Made by a program: the position numbers and the translations under genes. Below, piece by piece: positions 44,225 through 52,462 of a stretch of 52,513 nt of DNA. The DNA is from an uncultured Ruminococcus sp. (GTDB lineage Bacteria > Bacillota > Clostridia > Oscillospirales > Ruminococcaceae), in the NCBI GenBank assembly GCA_910576995.1, contig CAJTLC010000019.1, positions 1 through 52,513 on the forward strand. The letters run 5' to 3'. Numbering within the stretch: the stretch's first letter is position 1; each line of letters starts with the position of its first letter. The notes below the pieces were generated by a model. The model was given only the letters and a program-made list of their open reading frames with translations. It was not told the DNA's origin and did no database searches.

Positions 44225-45412
44225 TTACTTAGAGTAGAGTTCTATGACTTTTCCATAGTAAACACGAAGGAACTTGTTAAGACCTGCGATCATAGCTTCC
44301 TTGCCGCATTTGCCATCGCTTCGTTTCTTCAGAATAAAATCATAGACAGGATCGTCAATAGGCTTGTGTTTAATAAGAGACTGCATGATCTCATAACCTG
44401 TCTTACGGAGATATGCGTTCCCTCGTTTCGAGATCTTTCGTTCCGTGGCGTTGAATGCTCCCGACTGATAAGGCGGAGCATCGATGCCGGCATAAGCGAT
44501 AAGAGAGTGCTTATTTTTGAAACGGCGAACATCGCCTATTTCGGCTATTATGCGAGGTGCAAGAACATCTCCGATACAGTTCATATCTCTGATAACAGAA
44601 TATTCAGGCAAAGTCTTGCAAAGAGCCTGCATTTGTGCTAAAATGGTATTGCGTGATTCCTCTGTTGAGTGGATCAGCTTTATGGCTTCACTGACAGCAA
44701 TTTTGACGGATTGGGAGTTAGGAAGCGATGAGATACCGTTTTGAGCAATGGCGAAGATTTCGGCTGCCTTGCGCTCGTTACAGCGGTATCCCATTTTCTT
44801 TGCCCACTTGCAGTAATCGGCGGTGAATCGCTTTTCACCCATATCGATAATTTTATTGTAATGAATATATCGGTTTACAAATTCTGTCAGTTTATGATTA
44901 TCCTTTTGATTCTGGAGTATATCGTTGATTCCGGGCATTACCTGATCAAGTAGATTACTGAAATTAACCTTCGCTTTTACAAGTATAGCGGTAATCTGAT
45001 AATACTGTCTTGCAAGAAAACGCAGCTCATCGTATGTATCGGGAGAAGCATAAGCCCGGACAAGTTCACACCAATATGTGATACCAAAAGAGGCAATTCG
45101 TACAGCATCAATCTTGTCGGTCTTAGCACGGCGAATGCTCTGAGAGCAATATCTCTTCATTCGGAGTGCATTTACACAGCAGACAAAAATGTTGTGCGAC
45201 GACAGGTAAGAAGCGACAGGTAAATGATAATGTCCTGTGTCTTCTAAAACAACACGGGTTTCCTCTTCAAAAGAATTGATAAGAGAAACCAAGGAATCAA
45301 GTTCATCGGCAGTGTGTTCTATGTCAAAAGGCGGTTTGACGACTTCACCACCCGGCTTTAATATGCAAACTGTGCTCTTTCCTTTTGAAACGTCAATGCC
45401 AACACTGATCAT
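44225..45412 (-). CDS. IS110-family transposase (RNA-guided DEDD recombinase)
   Basis: 395 residues from the ATG at 45412. The N-terminal RuvC-like DEDD domain begins SVGIDVSKGKSTVCIL, with RRAKTDKIDAVRIA; the C-terminal Tnp20 domain shows IGDVLAPRIIAEIGDVRRFKNKHSLIAYAGIDAP and the region with the catalytic Ser (QSGAFNATERKISKRGNAYLRK). It appears intact. The insertion separates the CooS operon from the rrf2-metY group. A family 1 MITE fragment lies at its far side. Confidence 0.93.
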   Translation of the reverse strand: MISVGIDVSKGKSTVCILKPGGEVVKPPFDIEHTADELDSLVSLINSFEEETRVVLEDTGHYHLPVASYLSSHNIFVCCVNALRMKRYCSQSIRRAKTDKIDAVRIASFGITYWCELVRAYASPDTYDELRFLARQYYQITAILVKAKVNFSNLLDQVMPGINDILQNQKDNHKLTEFVNRYIHYNKIIDMGEKRFTADYCKWAKKMGYRCNERKAAEIFAIAQNGISSLPNSQSVKIAVSEAIKLIHSTEESRNTILAQMQALCKTLPEYSVIRDMNCIGDVLAPRIIAEIGDVRRFKNKHSLIAYAGIDAPPYQSGAFNATERKISKRGNAYLRKTGYEIMQSLIKHKPIDDPVYDFILKKRSDGKCGKEAMIAGLNKFLRVYYGKVIELYSK

Positions 45413-45640
45413 AATGATAACTGCTTTCTTAAAATGATATGTAATGTTTCCGCTCAGAAGCTTATTAAAATTCATTTTGGTTAGTTACGCGAACGCTGCT
45501 ATGAAATTTTCACAGCAGGTACAACCTGCTTAATCGAATTTGATAATAAGAAGGCGGCTGACGCTTTCATCAACGAACGCTAAGTTCCAAGGAGGTGCCG
45601 TCAGTCCATTACCTTCTCATTATACTAAAATAAGCATAGC
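45413..45640 (-). ncRNA. Candidate IS110 bridge RNA region
   Basis: The long non-coding stretch upstream of the transposase has a -10-like TATAAT near 45617-45622 and several stable hairpins on the minus strand (GCAGGT/ACCTGC; CTGCTGTGAAA/TTTCATAGCAG). This is where IS110-group elements encode the bridge RNA that pairs with target and donor DNA. Exact ends and guide loops cannot be set by eye. Confidence 0.5.
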
Positions 45641-45692
45641 CTGTCACTACTGTGTCAGCAGTTTGGACTATGCTAATATTGTACCAAAGGAG

Positions 45693-45727
45693 GTGAATAA
45701 AAATTTTTCATAGCAAGTCGGAGGATA
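45693..45727. repeat. Fragment of a family 1 MITE
   Basis: TGAATAAAAATTTTTCATAG followed by CAAGTCGGAGGA matches half of the element at 24488; the rest is absent. Confidence 0.6.
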
Positions 45728-45732
45728 ATTTC

Positions 45733-45778
45733 AAAAAATGAGGTTTTAAACAGTAAATGTTTAAAACCTCATTTTTTC
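45733..45778. terminator. Strong bidirectional terminator
   Basis: A perfect 20-bp stem (AATGAGGTTTTAAACA with its complement) with a 5-base loop and A/T runs, between the Rrf2 gene and the IS110-type element. Confidence 0.9.
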
Positions 45779-45876
45779 AAATTTCACACCAAAAAATTAT
45801 CCGTTCTTTAAATTAACTTTAATCCTGTTCAAGTTAAGCACTTACTACAGGATATGTATTATTTTTAGAGGTGCCT

Positions 45877-46308
45877 TTATATGCTGTAATCATCGCCGTT
45901 TCCTTCACGATCGGCAATATCCTGCACAGTGATACTGTCAAGATAGCCTGTGATCTGCCGATAAAGTCCCTCCCAGACGTAAAGCGTGGAGCATTGCGCC
46001 TTTCGCGGACAATCATTGACTTCGTATTCAAGGCAGGCGATAGGAGCAAGACTTCCCTCAGTTGCACGGAGAATATCCCCGACTGTTATCTCGCCGGCTT
46101 TTTTTGTCAGCAAGTATCCGCCTTTGTTTCCACGGGTAGTCCGGAGCAGACCGGCTCTGTTCAGCATGGGTACAATTTGCTCGAGATATTTTTTAGAGAT
46201 ATTTTCGCTTTCGGCGATCTCTTTCAGCGAAACATACTCGTCGCATTGGTGTTTTGCCAGATATACCGCCATTCGCAGTGCATATCTGCCTTTTGTTGAT
46301 ATTTTCAT
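45877..46308 (-). CDS. Rrf2-family regulator, CymR/IscR-like
   Basis: 143 residues; ATG at 46308 with GGGAG eight bases upstream (a GTG at 46317 overlaps the site). The winged helix is clear (MKISTKGRYALRMAVYLA...VSLKEIAESENISKKYLEQIVPML...GNKGGYLL). Three cysteines (IACLEYEVNDCPRKAQC) lie where IscR holds its cluster, though spacing differs. CymR-type members sense cysteine status. Its own promoter, metY and cysK share CCTAY-N7-RTAGR sites, so it is likely the sulfur repressor and autoregulated. Confidence 0.88.
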   Translation of the reverse strand: MKISTKGRYALRMAVYLAKHQCDEYVSLKEIAESENISKKYLEQIVPMLNRAGLLRTTRGNKGGYLLTKKAGEITVGDILRATEGSLAPIACLEYEVNDCPRKAQCSTLYVWEGLYRQITGYLDSITVQDIADREGNGDDYSI

Positions 46309-46337
46309 ACCGACCACTCCCTGATAATATTACTATA

Positions 46338-46354
46338 CCTAATTATATCATAGA
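46338..46354. promoter_or_regulatory. CCTAA-N7-ATAGA operator over the rrf2 -10 box
   Basis: A slightly imperfect copy of the sulfur-repressor palindrome overlapping the TATAAT of rrf2 (minus strand; -35 TTGAAT, 17-base spacer). Confidence 0.55.
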
Positions 46355-46385
46355 TTTAGTATGAATTCAAGTGTTTTTCGGAAAA

Positions 46386-47672
46386 TTATTTCACAGCGTC
46401 AAAGCCGTTTCTGAGGTCATCTAAAATATCGTCAATATGCTCTGTACCGATAGAAAGACGAACGGTATTTGGTCGTATACCGGCGGAAAGCAGTTCTTCC
46501 TCGGTCATCTGGGAATGTGTGGTGGATGCAGGATGAATCACCAGCGACTTTACATCGGCAACATTGGCAAGCAGTGAGAACAGCTCCAGACTTTCGGTGA
46601 ACTTCTTTGCTGTCTCGGCATTTCCCTTGATTTCGAAAGTAAAAATCGAAGCCGCACCATTGGGGAAGTATCTGTCGTAAAGCTCCTTTTCTCTGCCCTG
46701 TGCGAGAGACGGGTGATTGACACGCTCAACCTGCGGATGATTTTTCAAAAAACCAACGACTTTCAAAGCATTCTCCACATGACGTTCCAGACGAAGCGAA
46801 AGCGTTTCCAGTCCCTGTAAAAGCAGGAATGAATTGAATGGCGAAATAGTCGCGCCCTGATCTCTCATGAGGGTCGTGCGGAGCTTCATGATGTAGGCGA
46901 TATTGCCGCAGGCCTCGGTAAATACAACGCCGTGATATGAAGGATTCGGTTTGGAAAGTCCAGGAAATTTGTTATTCTGCGCCCAATCGAATTTACCGCT
47001 GTCAATAACTGCACCGCCCATAACCGTGCCATGACCGCCTATGAATTTCGTAGCTGAATGTACCACAATGTCAGCGCCATGCTCGATAGGTCTGAGCAGA
47101 TAAGGAGTCGCAAAAGTATTGTCCACAATAAGCGGAATGCCATGTTTATGAGCAATTTCGGAAATCGCTTCCAGGTCGATGACATCGGAATTTGGGTTGC
47201 CTAAGGTTTCAGCATAGAGAAGCTTGGTGTTTGGTCGGATAGCCTTTTCAAAGTTTTCAGGATCTGACGGATCAACGAAAGTAGTCGTAAGACCCTGCTC
47301 TTTCAGAGTATTGGCAAAAAGGTTATATGTACCGCCGTAAAGATTCACGGAGCTGACGATGTGGTCGCCTGCCGTTGCGATATTCTGCACTGCGTATGAG
47401 ATCGCCGCCGAACCCGAAGCAGTAGCAAGAGCTGCCGCACCGTCCTCCAAAGCCGCAATTCTCTGCTCAAAAACATCGGAGGTCGGGTTCATCAGACGTG
47501 TATAGATGTTGCCGCCCTCAGTCAGTCCGAAACGTCCTGCTGCCTGTGCAGAATCTTTGAAAACGTAGGAGGTTGTTGCGTAGATAGGCACAGCTCGTGC
47601 ATCTGTTGCCGGGTCGGGAGATTCCTGTCCGACGTGAAGCTGTAAAGTTTCAAATTTATAATTCTTACTCAT
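46386..47672 (-). CDS. metY: O-acetylhomoserine sulfhydrylase
   Basis: 428 residues, typical for MetY (metB-type enzymes have about 380). Blocks: YTRLMNPTSDVFEQRIAALE, SSVNLYGGTYNLF, and the PLP Lys in HSATKFIGGHGTVMGG; the extra region KFDWAQNNKFPGLSKPNPSYHG is characteristic of this group. It makes homocysteine from O-acetylhomoserine and sulfide, or methionine from methanethiol. Two CCTAY-N7-RTAGR operators lie in its promoter. With PatB- and MetB-type genes it covers both thiol release and thiol capture. Confidence 0.93.
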   Translation of the reverse strand: MSKNYKFETLQLHVGQESPDPATDARAVPIYATTSYVFKDSAQAAGRFGLTEGGNIYTRLMNPTSDVFEQRIAALEDGAAALATASGSAAISYAVQNIATAGDHIVSSVNLYGGTYNLFANTLKEQGLTTTFVDPSDPENFEKAIRPNTKLLYAETLGNPNSDVIDLEAISEIAHKHGIPLIVDNTFATPYLLRPIEHGADIVVHSATKFIGGHGTVMGGAVIDSGKFDWAQNNKFPGLSKPNPSYHGVVFTEACGNIAYIMKLRTTLMRDQGATISPFNSFLLLQGLETLSLRLERHVENALKVVGFLKNHPQVERVNHPSLAQGREKELYDRYFPNGAASIFTFEIKGNAETAKKFTESLELFSLLANVADVKSLVIHPASTTHSQMTEEELLSAGIRPNTVRLSIGTEHIDDILDDLRNGFDAVK

Positions 47673-47698
47673 AATAATAACCTCTGATCTTATTTATT

Positions 47699-47713
47699 CT
47701 ACCTGATTGGTAG
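47699..47713. promoter_or_regulatory. metY operator 2
   Basis: CTACC-AATCA-GGTAG palindrome at about +5 to +19; read as CCTAC-N7-GTAGA it matches the cysK site. Confidence 0.65.
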
Positions 47714-47724
47714 GCTATGTTTGT

Positions 47725-47757
47725 ATTTTATCACACTTTTCCTATCTTGTCAATAGG
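47725..47757 (-). promoter_or_regulatory. metY promoter with operator 1 over the -35 box
   Basis: Minus strand: TTGACA, 17 bases, TAAAAT. The -35 box lies inside a perfect CCTAT-N7-ATAGG palindrome (47741-47757), so binding would block RNA polymerase. Confidence 0.75.
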
Positions 47758-47803
47758 TTTTGCGAAATTTTTTGAAAAAATTTGTTAGAACCTGTTCAGT
47801 ATC

Positions 47804-48556
47804 TTATATATTCATCGCATCGTAAACAGAGATACTGTGCATCACAGAAGTAAATATTTTTCCGTGGTTTGTACCTGAAAACAGCTTTTCACCGTTCCGA
47901 AAGGCAATGAGCTGTGCTGTCGGAAACTCCGTCCATACGCCGTTTCCAAGAGGCTTGGTGCTGAAATAATAGCCGTTATCGGTTTTCAGATAAAACAGTG
48001 TTCCCTCCATATTTTTGTGGACGTACAGAGTTTCACCGTCCGAGATGAGCAGGTTCAGCTTGTTGCGCTCAGAAAGTTCCTGCACAACTTCATCTGCGAC
48101 TGCAAAACGTTCGCTATCATTACCTGGACGAACCTTGTTCAGCTTGTCAAGCAAATACAGAAAAACACGCTCAGAATCCGTATTCCCATGCTGTGCCGAG
48201 CGATATGAAAAAGTCCTGTTTACCGCATAAATCGTGCCATTGTGAATCAGCGTCCAGCATTTTCCGGATGCATCCGTTCCGCTGAACGGATGGCAGTTTT
48301 CAGTTTTGACCGCACCTGCTGTAGCAAGTCGTATATGTGTCATAAAATGCTTTTGCGGCTCGGTTGTTAGAACGATTTCCTTTGCAAGCGCACTTTTTAT
48401 CGAGCTGACAGCCTCTTTTACGATTTTAAAATTTCCGCGATGTTCTCGATATATTCCCCAGCCGTGAGGGTGCTGCACACCGTGACTGAAAAATTCCGTT
48501 AAATATCCGCTTATATCTTCATTTTCTTTCAGACTTGCACCGAATAATTCGCACAT
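47804..48556 (-). CDS. Class II glutamine-amidotransferase-like amidohydrolase (EgtC/YafJ type)
   Basis: 250 residues. After Met removal the nucleophile Cys2 would be exposed (MCELFG). HGWGIYREHRGNF, THIRLATAGAVKTENCHPF, LIHNGTIY and GNTDSERVF match the single-domain Ntn-hydrolase group that includes EgtC, which removes glutamate from a gamma-glutamyl-cysteine conjugate. It overlaps the preceding GshA-like gene by 28 bases, so the pair is coupled: one enzyme could add glutamate, the other remove it. Confidence 0.85.
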   Translation of the reverse strand: MCELFGASLKENEDISGYLTEFFSHGVQHPHGWGIYREHRGNFKIVKEAVSSIKSALAKEIVLTTEPQKHFMTHIRLATAGAVKTENCHPFSGTDASGKCWTLIHNGTIYAVNRTFSYRSAQHGNTDSERVFLYLLDKLNKVRPGNDSERFAVADEVVQELSERNKLNLLISDGETLYVHKNMEGTLFYLKTDNGYYFSTKPLGNGVWTEFPTAQLIAFRNGEKLFSGTNHGKIFTSVMHSISVYDAMNI

Positions 48557-49698
48557 TGCTTTAAGCTCCTCTCATAAATTTTAACGCAGTACCTTTGATT
48601 TTCTAAAAGCTTTCTTTTCTGATATGCAAGTACTTTTTCAGCATAGACATATCCCTCAAAAAACTGTTCCATTTGGGTGATTATCGTCATTGCCTCATCA
48701 ATATAATGCTGATCGGGCATATATTTTGCAGCTTCCTTATGATCGAAAACAGCTTTTTCCTGTAGCTTTGCAGTAAAATCGAAATCAGGAAGATGCAGCA
48801 AGTACAGCATCAGAAGATGTGCAAATTCGGCATCTTCGCTGAAAATCCCCACATCACTCAACGGATTCAAGTCAAACATTCGCAGCTCAATGTGGTCGAT
48901 ACCATTTTTCAATGCATCAAGACTGTATGTACCCTTTGGCTTCAAACGGACAGGCAGATACAGCTCCGCAGGCGACAGAAGAAACCCGTCGTCAATATAG
49001 CCTTGTATGCTGTCGGTGAATGATTCAATATCGCTGTAGTCAAGAATCGGTATGAATTGATTCCAGTAGCCGTGCCCGGAATTTCTCATTGAGCCGTAAC
49101 CGCTGAACATCTTACCCGAACTGCCTGCTTCAACAAATGAACGGTCATATATCGGACTTGCAGCGGTCAGCAAAACGATCAGCCAGCTATGCCGAAAAAT
49201 CTGTTTCATAAGTCTGAAATAAACATTATTACTGAATTGCCCGAACTCCTGCCCGATATCCTTGATTTCGCGGAGATACTTTTCTGAAAGTGAAAAATTA
49301 AAATGTATTCCCGAATAAAGCATCATAGGTTTGCCGTACTTCTGTTCAAGCTGTTTGCGGTAATTGAACTTTGATAATTCCATACCGGTATGGGCAACAG
49401 GGATTTCCGATGCGTCTGAAAAATGAGGAGGATTTGAATAAATATAGAGATCTTCGCTGTTTTCAGCAAGTTTTTTTCTTGCAGTCAAATCCCATTCCGC
49501 AAGCTCTTCGATTGCATTTTTGACAGAATCATTCACGCCTGTAATAATTTCAAGCTGATTTTCATAGAAGTCACGCTGCAAATGCGGATTATCGAAAGGG
49601 TGCGGAGTCTGGGCAAGTCTGCCGTTTTTATCAATTCGGAGCGTTTCACGCTCCAAGCCGAATCCGCCCTCAAAAAAATAGTTACCAAATATATTCAT
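48529..49698 (-). CDS. Glutamate-cysteine-ligase-like enzyme (GshA/GshAB N-domain type)
   Basis: 389 residues, shorter than GshA (about 520) or the GshAB ligase domain (about 480). GAGG lies before the ATG. The family blocks FGLERETLRIDKNGRLAQTPHPF, ENQLEIIT, SGIHFNFSL, SMRNSGHGY and IELRMFDLNPLS are present, so ATP- and Glu-binding parts look functional. It should form gamma-glutamyl amides of cysteine or another amine. No glutathione-synthetase domain is present. It lies between the PaaK-like ligase and the amidohydrolase, behind a weak terminator. Confidence 0.85.
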   Translation of the reverse strand: MNIFGNYFFEGGFGLERETLRIDKNGRLAQTPHPFDNPHLQRDFYENQLEIITGVNDSVKNAIEELAEWDLTARKKLAENSEDLYIYSNPPHFSDASEIPVAHTGMELSKFNYRKQLEQKYGKPMMLYSGIHFNFSLSEKYLREIKDIGQEFGQFSNNVYFRLMKQIFRHSWLIVLLTAASPIYDRSFVEAGSSGKMFSGYGSMRNSGHGYWNQFIPILDYSDIESFTDSIQGYIDDGFLLSPAELYLPVRLKPKGTYSLDALKNGIDHIELRMFDLNPLSDVGIFSEDAEFAHLLMLYLLHLPDFDFTAKLQEKAVFDHKEAAKYMPDQHYIDEAMTIITQMEQFFEGYVYAEKVLAYQKRKLLENQRYCVKIYERSLKQCANYSVQV

Positions 49699-49709
49699 TA
49701 TATCACCTC

Positions 49710-49748
49710 AAAAGCGTCCGCCTGAAAATATCAAGCAGACGCTACTTT
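49710..49748 (-). terminator. Intra-operon terminator/attenuator
   Basis: Minus strand: AGCGTCTGC pairs with GGCGGACGCT, then TTTTG. Between the PaaK-like and GshA-like genes; it may lower expression of the downstream pair. Confidence 0.6.
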
Positions 49749-49753
49749 TCACA

Positions 49754-51097
49754 TTAAATTGTATAGTCCAGTTTTCTTTCATCAATGATACGCTTGGATT
49801 TATGCTCCGAACGTGTGTCAAGACCGCCGTCGGGATGTACGACAACTTTGTAAGGCTTTACGCCGATTCTTGCCTTTAATGCCGCTGAAACCGTCTCTGC
49901 AACAGAATCATCAGATGCAGGATTATCGGAATTTTTCTCGATCTCAACGGAGTATTTGCAGGTGAAATCCTTTTCAAATACACGAATAAGATATTCGCCT
50001 GTCACGCCGTCAAGTTCTCTGATAACCGCCTCAATATCGCTTGGGAATACATTGACAGCCGAAACGATAAACATATCGTCCTTTCTGCCGTTAATGTGGA
50101 TTCTGCCGTGAGTGCGTCCGCATTTGCAGGGCGTGTTGTCTATGTAGCCTATGTCGCCTGTCTTGAAACGAATGAGCGGTCTTGCGTGTTTACGGAGCGT
50201 TGTGAACACCAGTTCGCCCACTTCGCCGGGCGGCAGAATCTCACCTGTATGAATGTCGATCGTTTCCACAAGAATATGATTTTCCGCAATGTGCAGACCG
50301 TCATGATACTCGCATTGTGCGGCACAAGCGCCGAAAATATCGGAAAGTCCGTAAAAATCGTAAACCTCAGCGCCCCACAGATCTTCAATTGCCTTTCGCG
50401 TTGCGTCAATAGAACCGCCAAGCTCTCCTGCAACGATAATTTTTTTGATAGACAAATCTTTTTTCGGGTCGATGCCCGCTTTTTTCGCTTTTTCGCCTAA
50501 CTGCCATGCATAGGACGGACTTGTCCAGATGATTGTCGGCTGGTAGGTTTTCAGAATAAACAGCAGTCTTTCGCTGGGAAGAGTACCGCCCCAGATACAC
50601 AATGCGCCAAGGTTCTGTGCGCCGATCACATCAGGACCTCCAACATACAGGGAGAAATTCAGGGCGTGTACATAGCGGTCATTTGGTCTCATGCCCACCT
50701 GCCAGAACCAGCGGCTTTCCGTATCCTGAAATTCATCAAAGTCCTTTTTAGTAAACGGACTCATTGTAGGCACTCCCGTCGAGCCTGATGATGTAGAAAT
50801 GAACACAACATCTTCTTCGGGAACGGCACACAATTCACCAAGGAACGAGCCTACACCCTGTGTGTCACGCTGCGTTGTCTTGTTGATGAAAGGGAACTTC
50901 TGAATATCGGCGAGAGTGTGAATATCTTCCGGCTTTACACCCGCTTCATCAAATGAACGCTTGTAATAGGGCGCGTTGTCATAGGCAAACTTCACGATCT
51001 CCTTCAAATCCTCAAGCTGCTTCTTTTCAAGCTCCTCACGGGGCATTGTTTCAAGTTCCTCATTCCAGAATTTATTGTTAACGTCTCTTGTACTCAT
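49754..51097 (-). CDS. Phenylacetate-CoA-ligase-like (PaaK family) adenylating enzyme
   Basis: 447 residues, typical for PaaK. The nucleotide loop is STSSGSTGVPT, the A5 motif DFYGLSDIFG, RFKTGDIG binds ribose, a zinc site CKCG precedes GRKDDMFIVSAVNVFPSDIE, and the C-terminal Lys lies in EHKSKRIID. It activates an aryl or other carboxylic acid. Within a sulfur-regulated operon with a GshA-like ligase and an amidohydrolase, the usual phenylacetate role is doubtful. GGAGG lies upstream of the ATG; the promoter carries the -65 box. Confidence 0.85.
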   Translation of the reverse strand: MSTRDVNNKFWNEELETMPREELEKKQLEDLKEIVKFAYDNAPYYKRSFDEAGVKPEDIHTLADIQKFPFINKTTQRDTQGVGSFLGELCAVPEEDVVFISTSSGSTGVPTMSPFTKKDFDEFQDTESRWFWQVGMRPNDRYVHALNFSLYVGGPDVIGAQNLGALCIWGGTLPSERLLFILKTYQPTIIWTSPSYAWQLGEKAKKAGIDPKKDLSIKKIIVAGELGGSIDATRKAIEDLWGAEVYDFYGLSDIFGACAAQCEYHDGLHIAENHILVETIDIHTGEILPPGEVGELVFTTLRKHARPLIRFKTGDIGYIDNTPCKCGRTHGRIHINGRKDDMFIVSAVNVFPSDIEAVIRELDGVTGEYLIRVFEKDFTCKYSVEIEKNSDNPASDDSVAETVSAALKARIGVKPYKVVVHPDGGLDTRSEHKSKRIIDERKLDYTI

Positions 51098-51144
51098 GTT
51101 ACATTACCTCCAATTTTCTTCACAGTGTTCCCTGTTCTGCTATT

Positions 51145-51173
51145 ATTATACACCTATTTTACCTATTTGTCTA
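51145..51173 (-). promoter_or_regulatory. Promoter of the PaaK-GshA-amidohydrolase operon
   Basis: Minus strand: TAGACA, 17 bases, TATAAT, about 48 bases before the start codon. Confidence 0.7.
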
Positions 51174-51196
51174 ATATGTATTATCTATAACGAGCT

Positions 51197-51211
51197 ATAG
51201 ATTCAGTCTAT
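51197..51211. promoter_or_regulatory. -65 palindromic activator box (PaaK copy)
   Basis: ATAGA-CTGAA-TCTAT on the minus strand, identical to the metB copy, in a longer CTATAGACTGAATCTATAG palindrome; centred about 65 bases before the predicted start. Confidence 0.8.
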
Positions 51212-51217
51212 AGGGCA

Positions 51218-52138
51218 TTACCTTTTCCAACGCAAAAGATACTGCTGAAATCTGTTGAACAGAAATGTCACAGCAATAACAACAATACCAATGACAAGCA
51301 AACCGGTAATCGTGCGTGTATAATCGCCAAAGTCAGAGTAGTACTTGACATAGTAGCCCATGCCGTCCCTTGCTCCGATCATCTCGGCTGATGTCAGGAG
51401 AATAAACGACACGCTGAGTCCCTGATTGCAGCCGAGGAAAATTTGTGGAAGCGATGCCGGAAGAATAACCGATGTCAGCATGGCAGGCTTTTTCACATTC
51501 AGAACTTTCGCAGAATCTATAATTTTCTTGTCAACGTTCAGTACGCCGCTCATTGTACCTGCAAATATTGGCCAGAATGACGCCAAAAAGATCACAAAAA
51601 CCGAAACGGAACGGAATGTGGGTAAAAGTGCAATTCCGTATGGAATATATACGATCGGCGGAATAGAACTGAAAAATTTTGTCAGATATGACGCCGCATT
51701 TCCAATCCTCCCATTCAATCCGATCAGAAGTCCTAAAGGTATAGCCGTCGCCGCTGCCAGCAAAAATCCTTGAATGATAATTCCTACAGAGCTTTTGATA
51801 TTGGTTAAAATAACAGTTTTATCCTCTGCAAACTGAGCAATCACTTTTCCGGGAGCAGGAAAAAGCAGATCATTAAGCAAATCAAATTTAGCCGTCGCCA
51901 AAGTCCATGCTGTCAGAAACACATAAATAAAGCCAAAAATATCAAGCGTCAGCGACAACGGTTCTTTTCTCTTTATCAAAAAGGACAATACGATCACAAC
52001 GGCTTCTGCTGTAATCGCAAAGGCGATCAGACTTGACGTGCAGACTTCTTTTGGCGATTTATCCGGCAAAAGCTGTATGAGCATAAGAATAACGAAAAAA
52101 ATATGCGTAACTCTTAAAAATCTTGCTTTTATCGTCAT
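51218..52138 (-). CDS. NitT/TauT-type ABC permease (second system)
   Basis: 306 residues; longer than the other permease because of four extra N-terminal hydrophobic segments (FVILMLIQLL, LIAFAITAEAVVIVLSFL and others) before the standard six-helix core with the EAA loop (SAKVLNVKKPAMLTSVILPASLPQIFLGCNQGLS). Coupled by a 4-base overlap to the ATPase gene. Probably imports a sulfonate or related acid used by the downstream operon. Confidence 0.88.
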   Translation of the reverse strand: MTIKARFLRVTHIFFVILMLIQLLPDKSPKEVCTSSLIAFAITAEAVVIVLSFLIKRKEPLSLTLDIFGFIYVFLTAWTLATAKFDLLNDLLFPAPGKVIAQFAEDKTVILTNIKSSVGIIIQGFLLAAATAIPLGLLIGLNGRIGNAASYLTKFFSSIPPIVYIPYGIALLPTFRSVSVFVIFLASFWPIFAGTMSGVLNVDKKIIDSAKVLNVKKPAMLTSVILPASLPQIFLGCNQGLSVSFILLTSAEMIGARDGMGYYVKYYSDFGDYTRTITGLLVIGIVVIAVTFLFNRFQQYLLRWKR

Positions 52139-52458
52139 AAAACTACCTCGTTTCCGCCGATCCTGTCGGCAATATCGTGGTAAAACATAGACAGCAGCCT
52201 GCTGCGGAATGCGGCATAATCCTTGCGTTCGATCAACTCTTCACGATTTCTCGGACGCTCAAAAGGAACTTCTACAATATCATAAACTGTTCCCGGATGT
52301 GATGTCAGCACGACGATTTTATCGGAAAGAAAGATCGCTTCGTCAATGTCGTGGGTCACAAATACCACCGTTTTTTTATTTTCGGAGTTTTCTCCCTCCC
52401 ACAATTTCAAAAGCAGCTCCTGCAATGCAATACGATTTTTCGCATCAAGAGCGCTGAA
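52135..52458 (-). pseudogene. ABC ATPase (SsuB/TauB type), 5' end removed by an IS
   Basis: The readable part starts FSALDAKNRIALQELLLKLW and carries the H-loop VFVTHDIDEAIFLSDKI and a normal C-terminus. Walker A, signature and most of Walker B would be upstream, but at 52459 the sequence changes to the IS-like end (a TAG lies two codons before FSALDA). The rest may lie beyond the IS. Confidence 0.85.
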
Positions 52459-52462
52459 CTGG

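Noticed and set aside
48529..49698. Bifunctional glutathione synthetase (GshAB)
   Set aside because: The protein ends after the ligase domain at 389 residues and no ATP-grasp domain follows.
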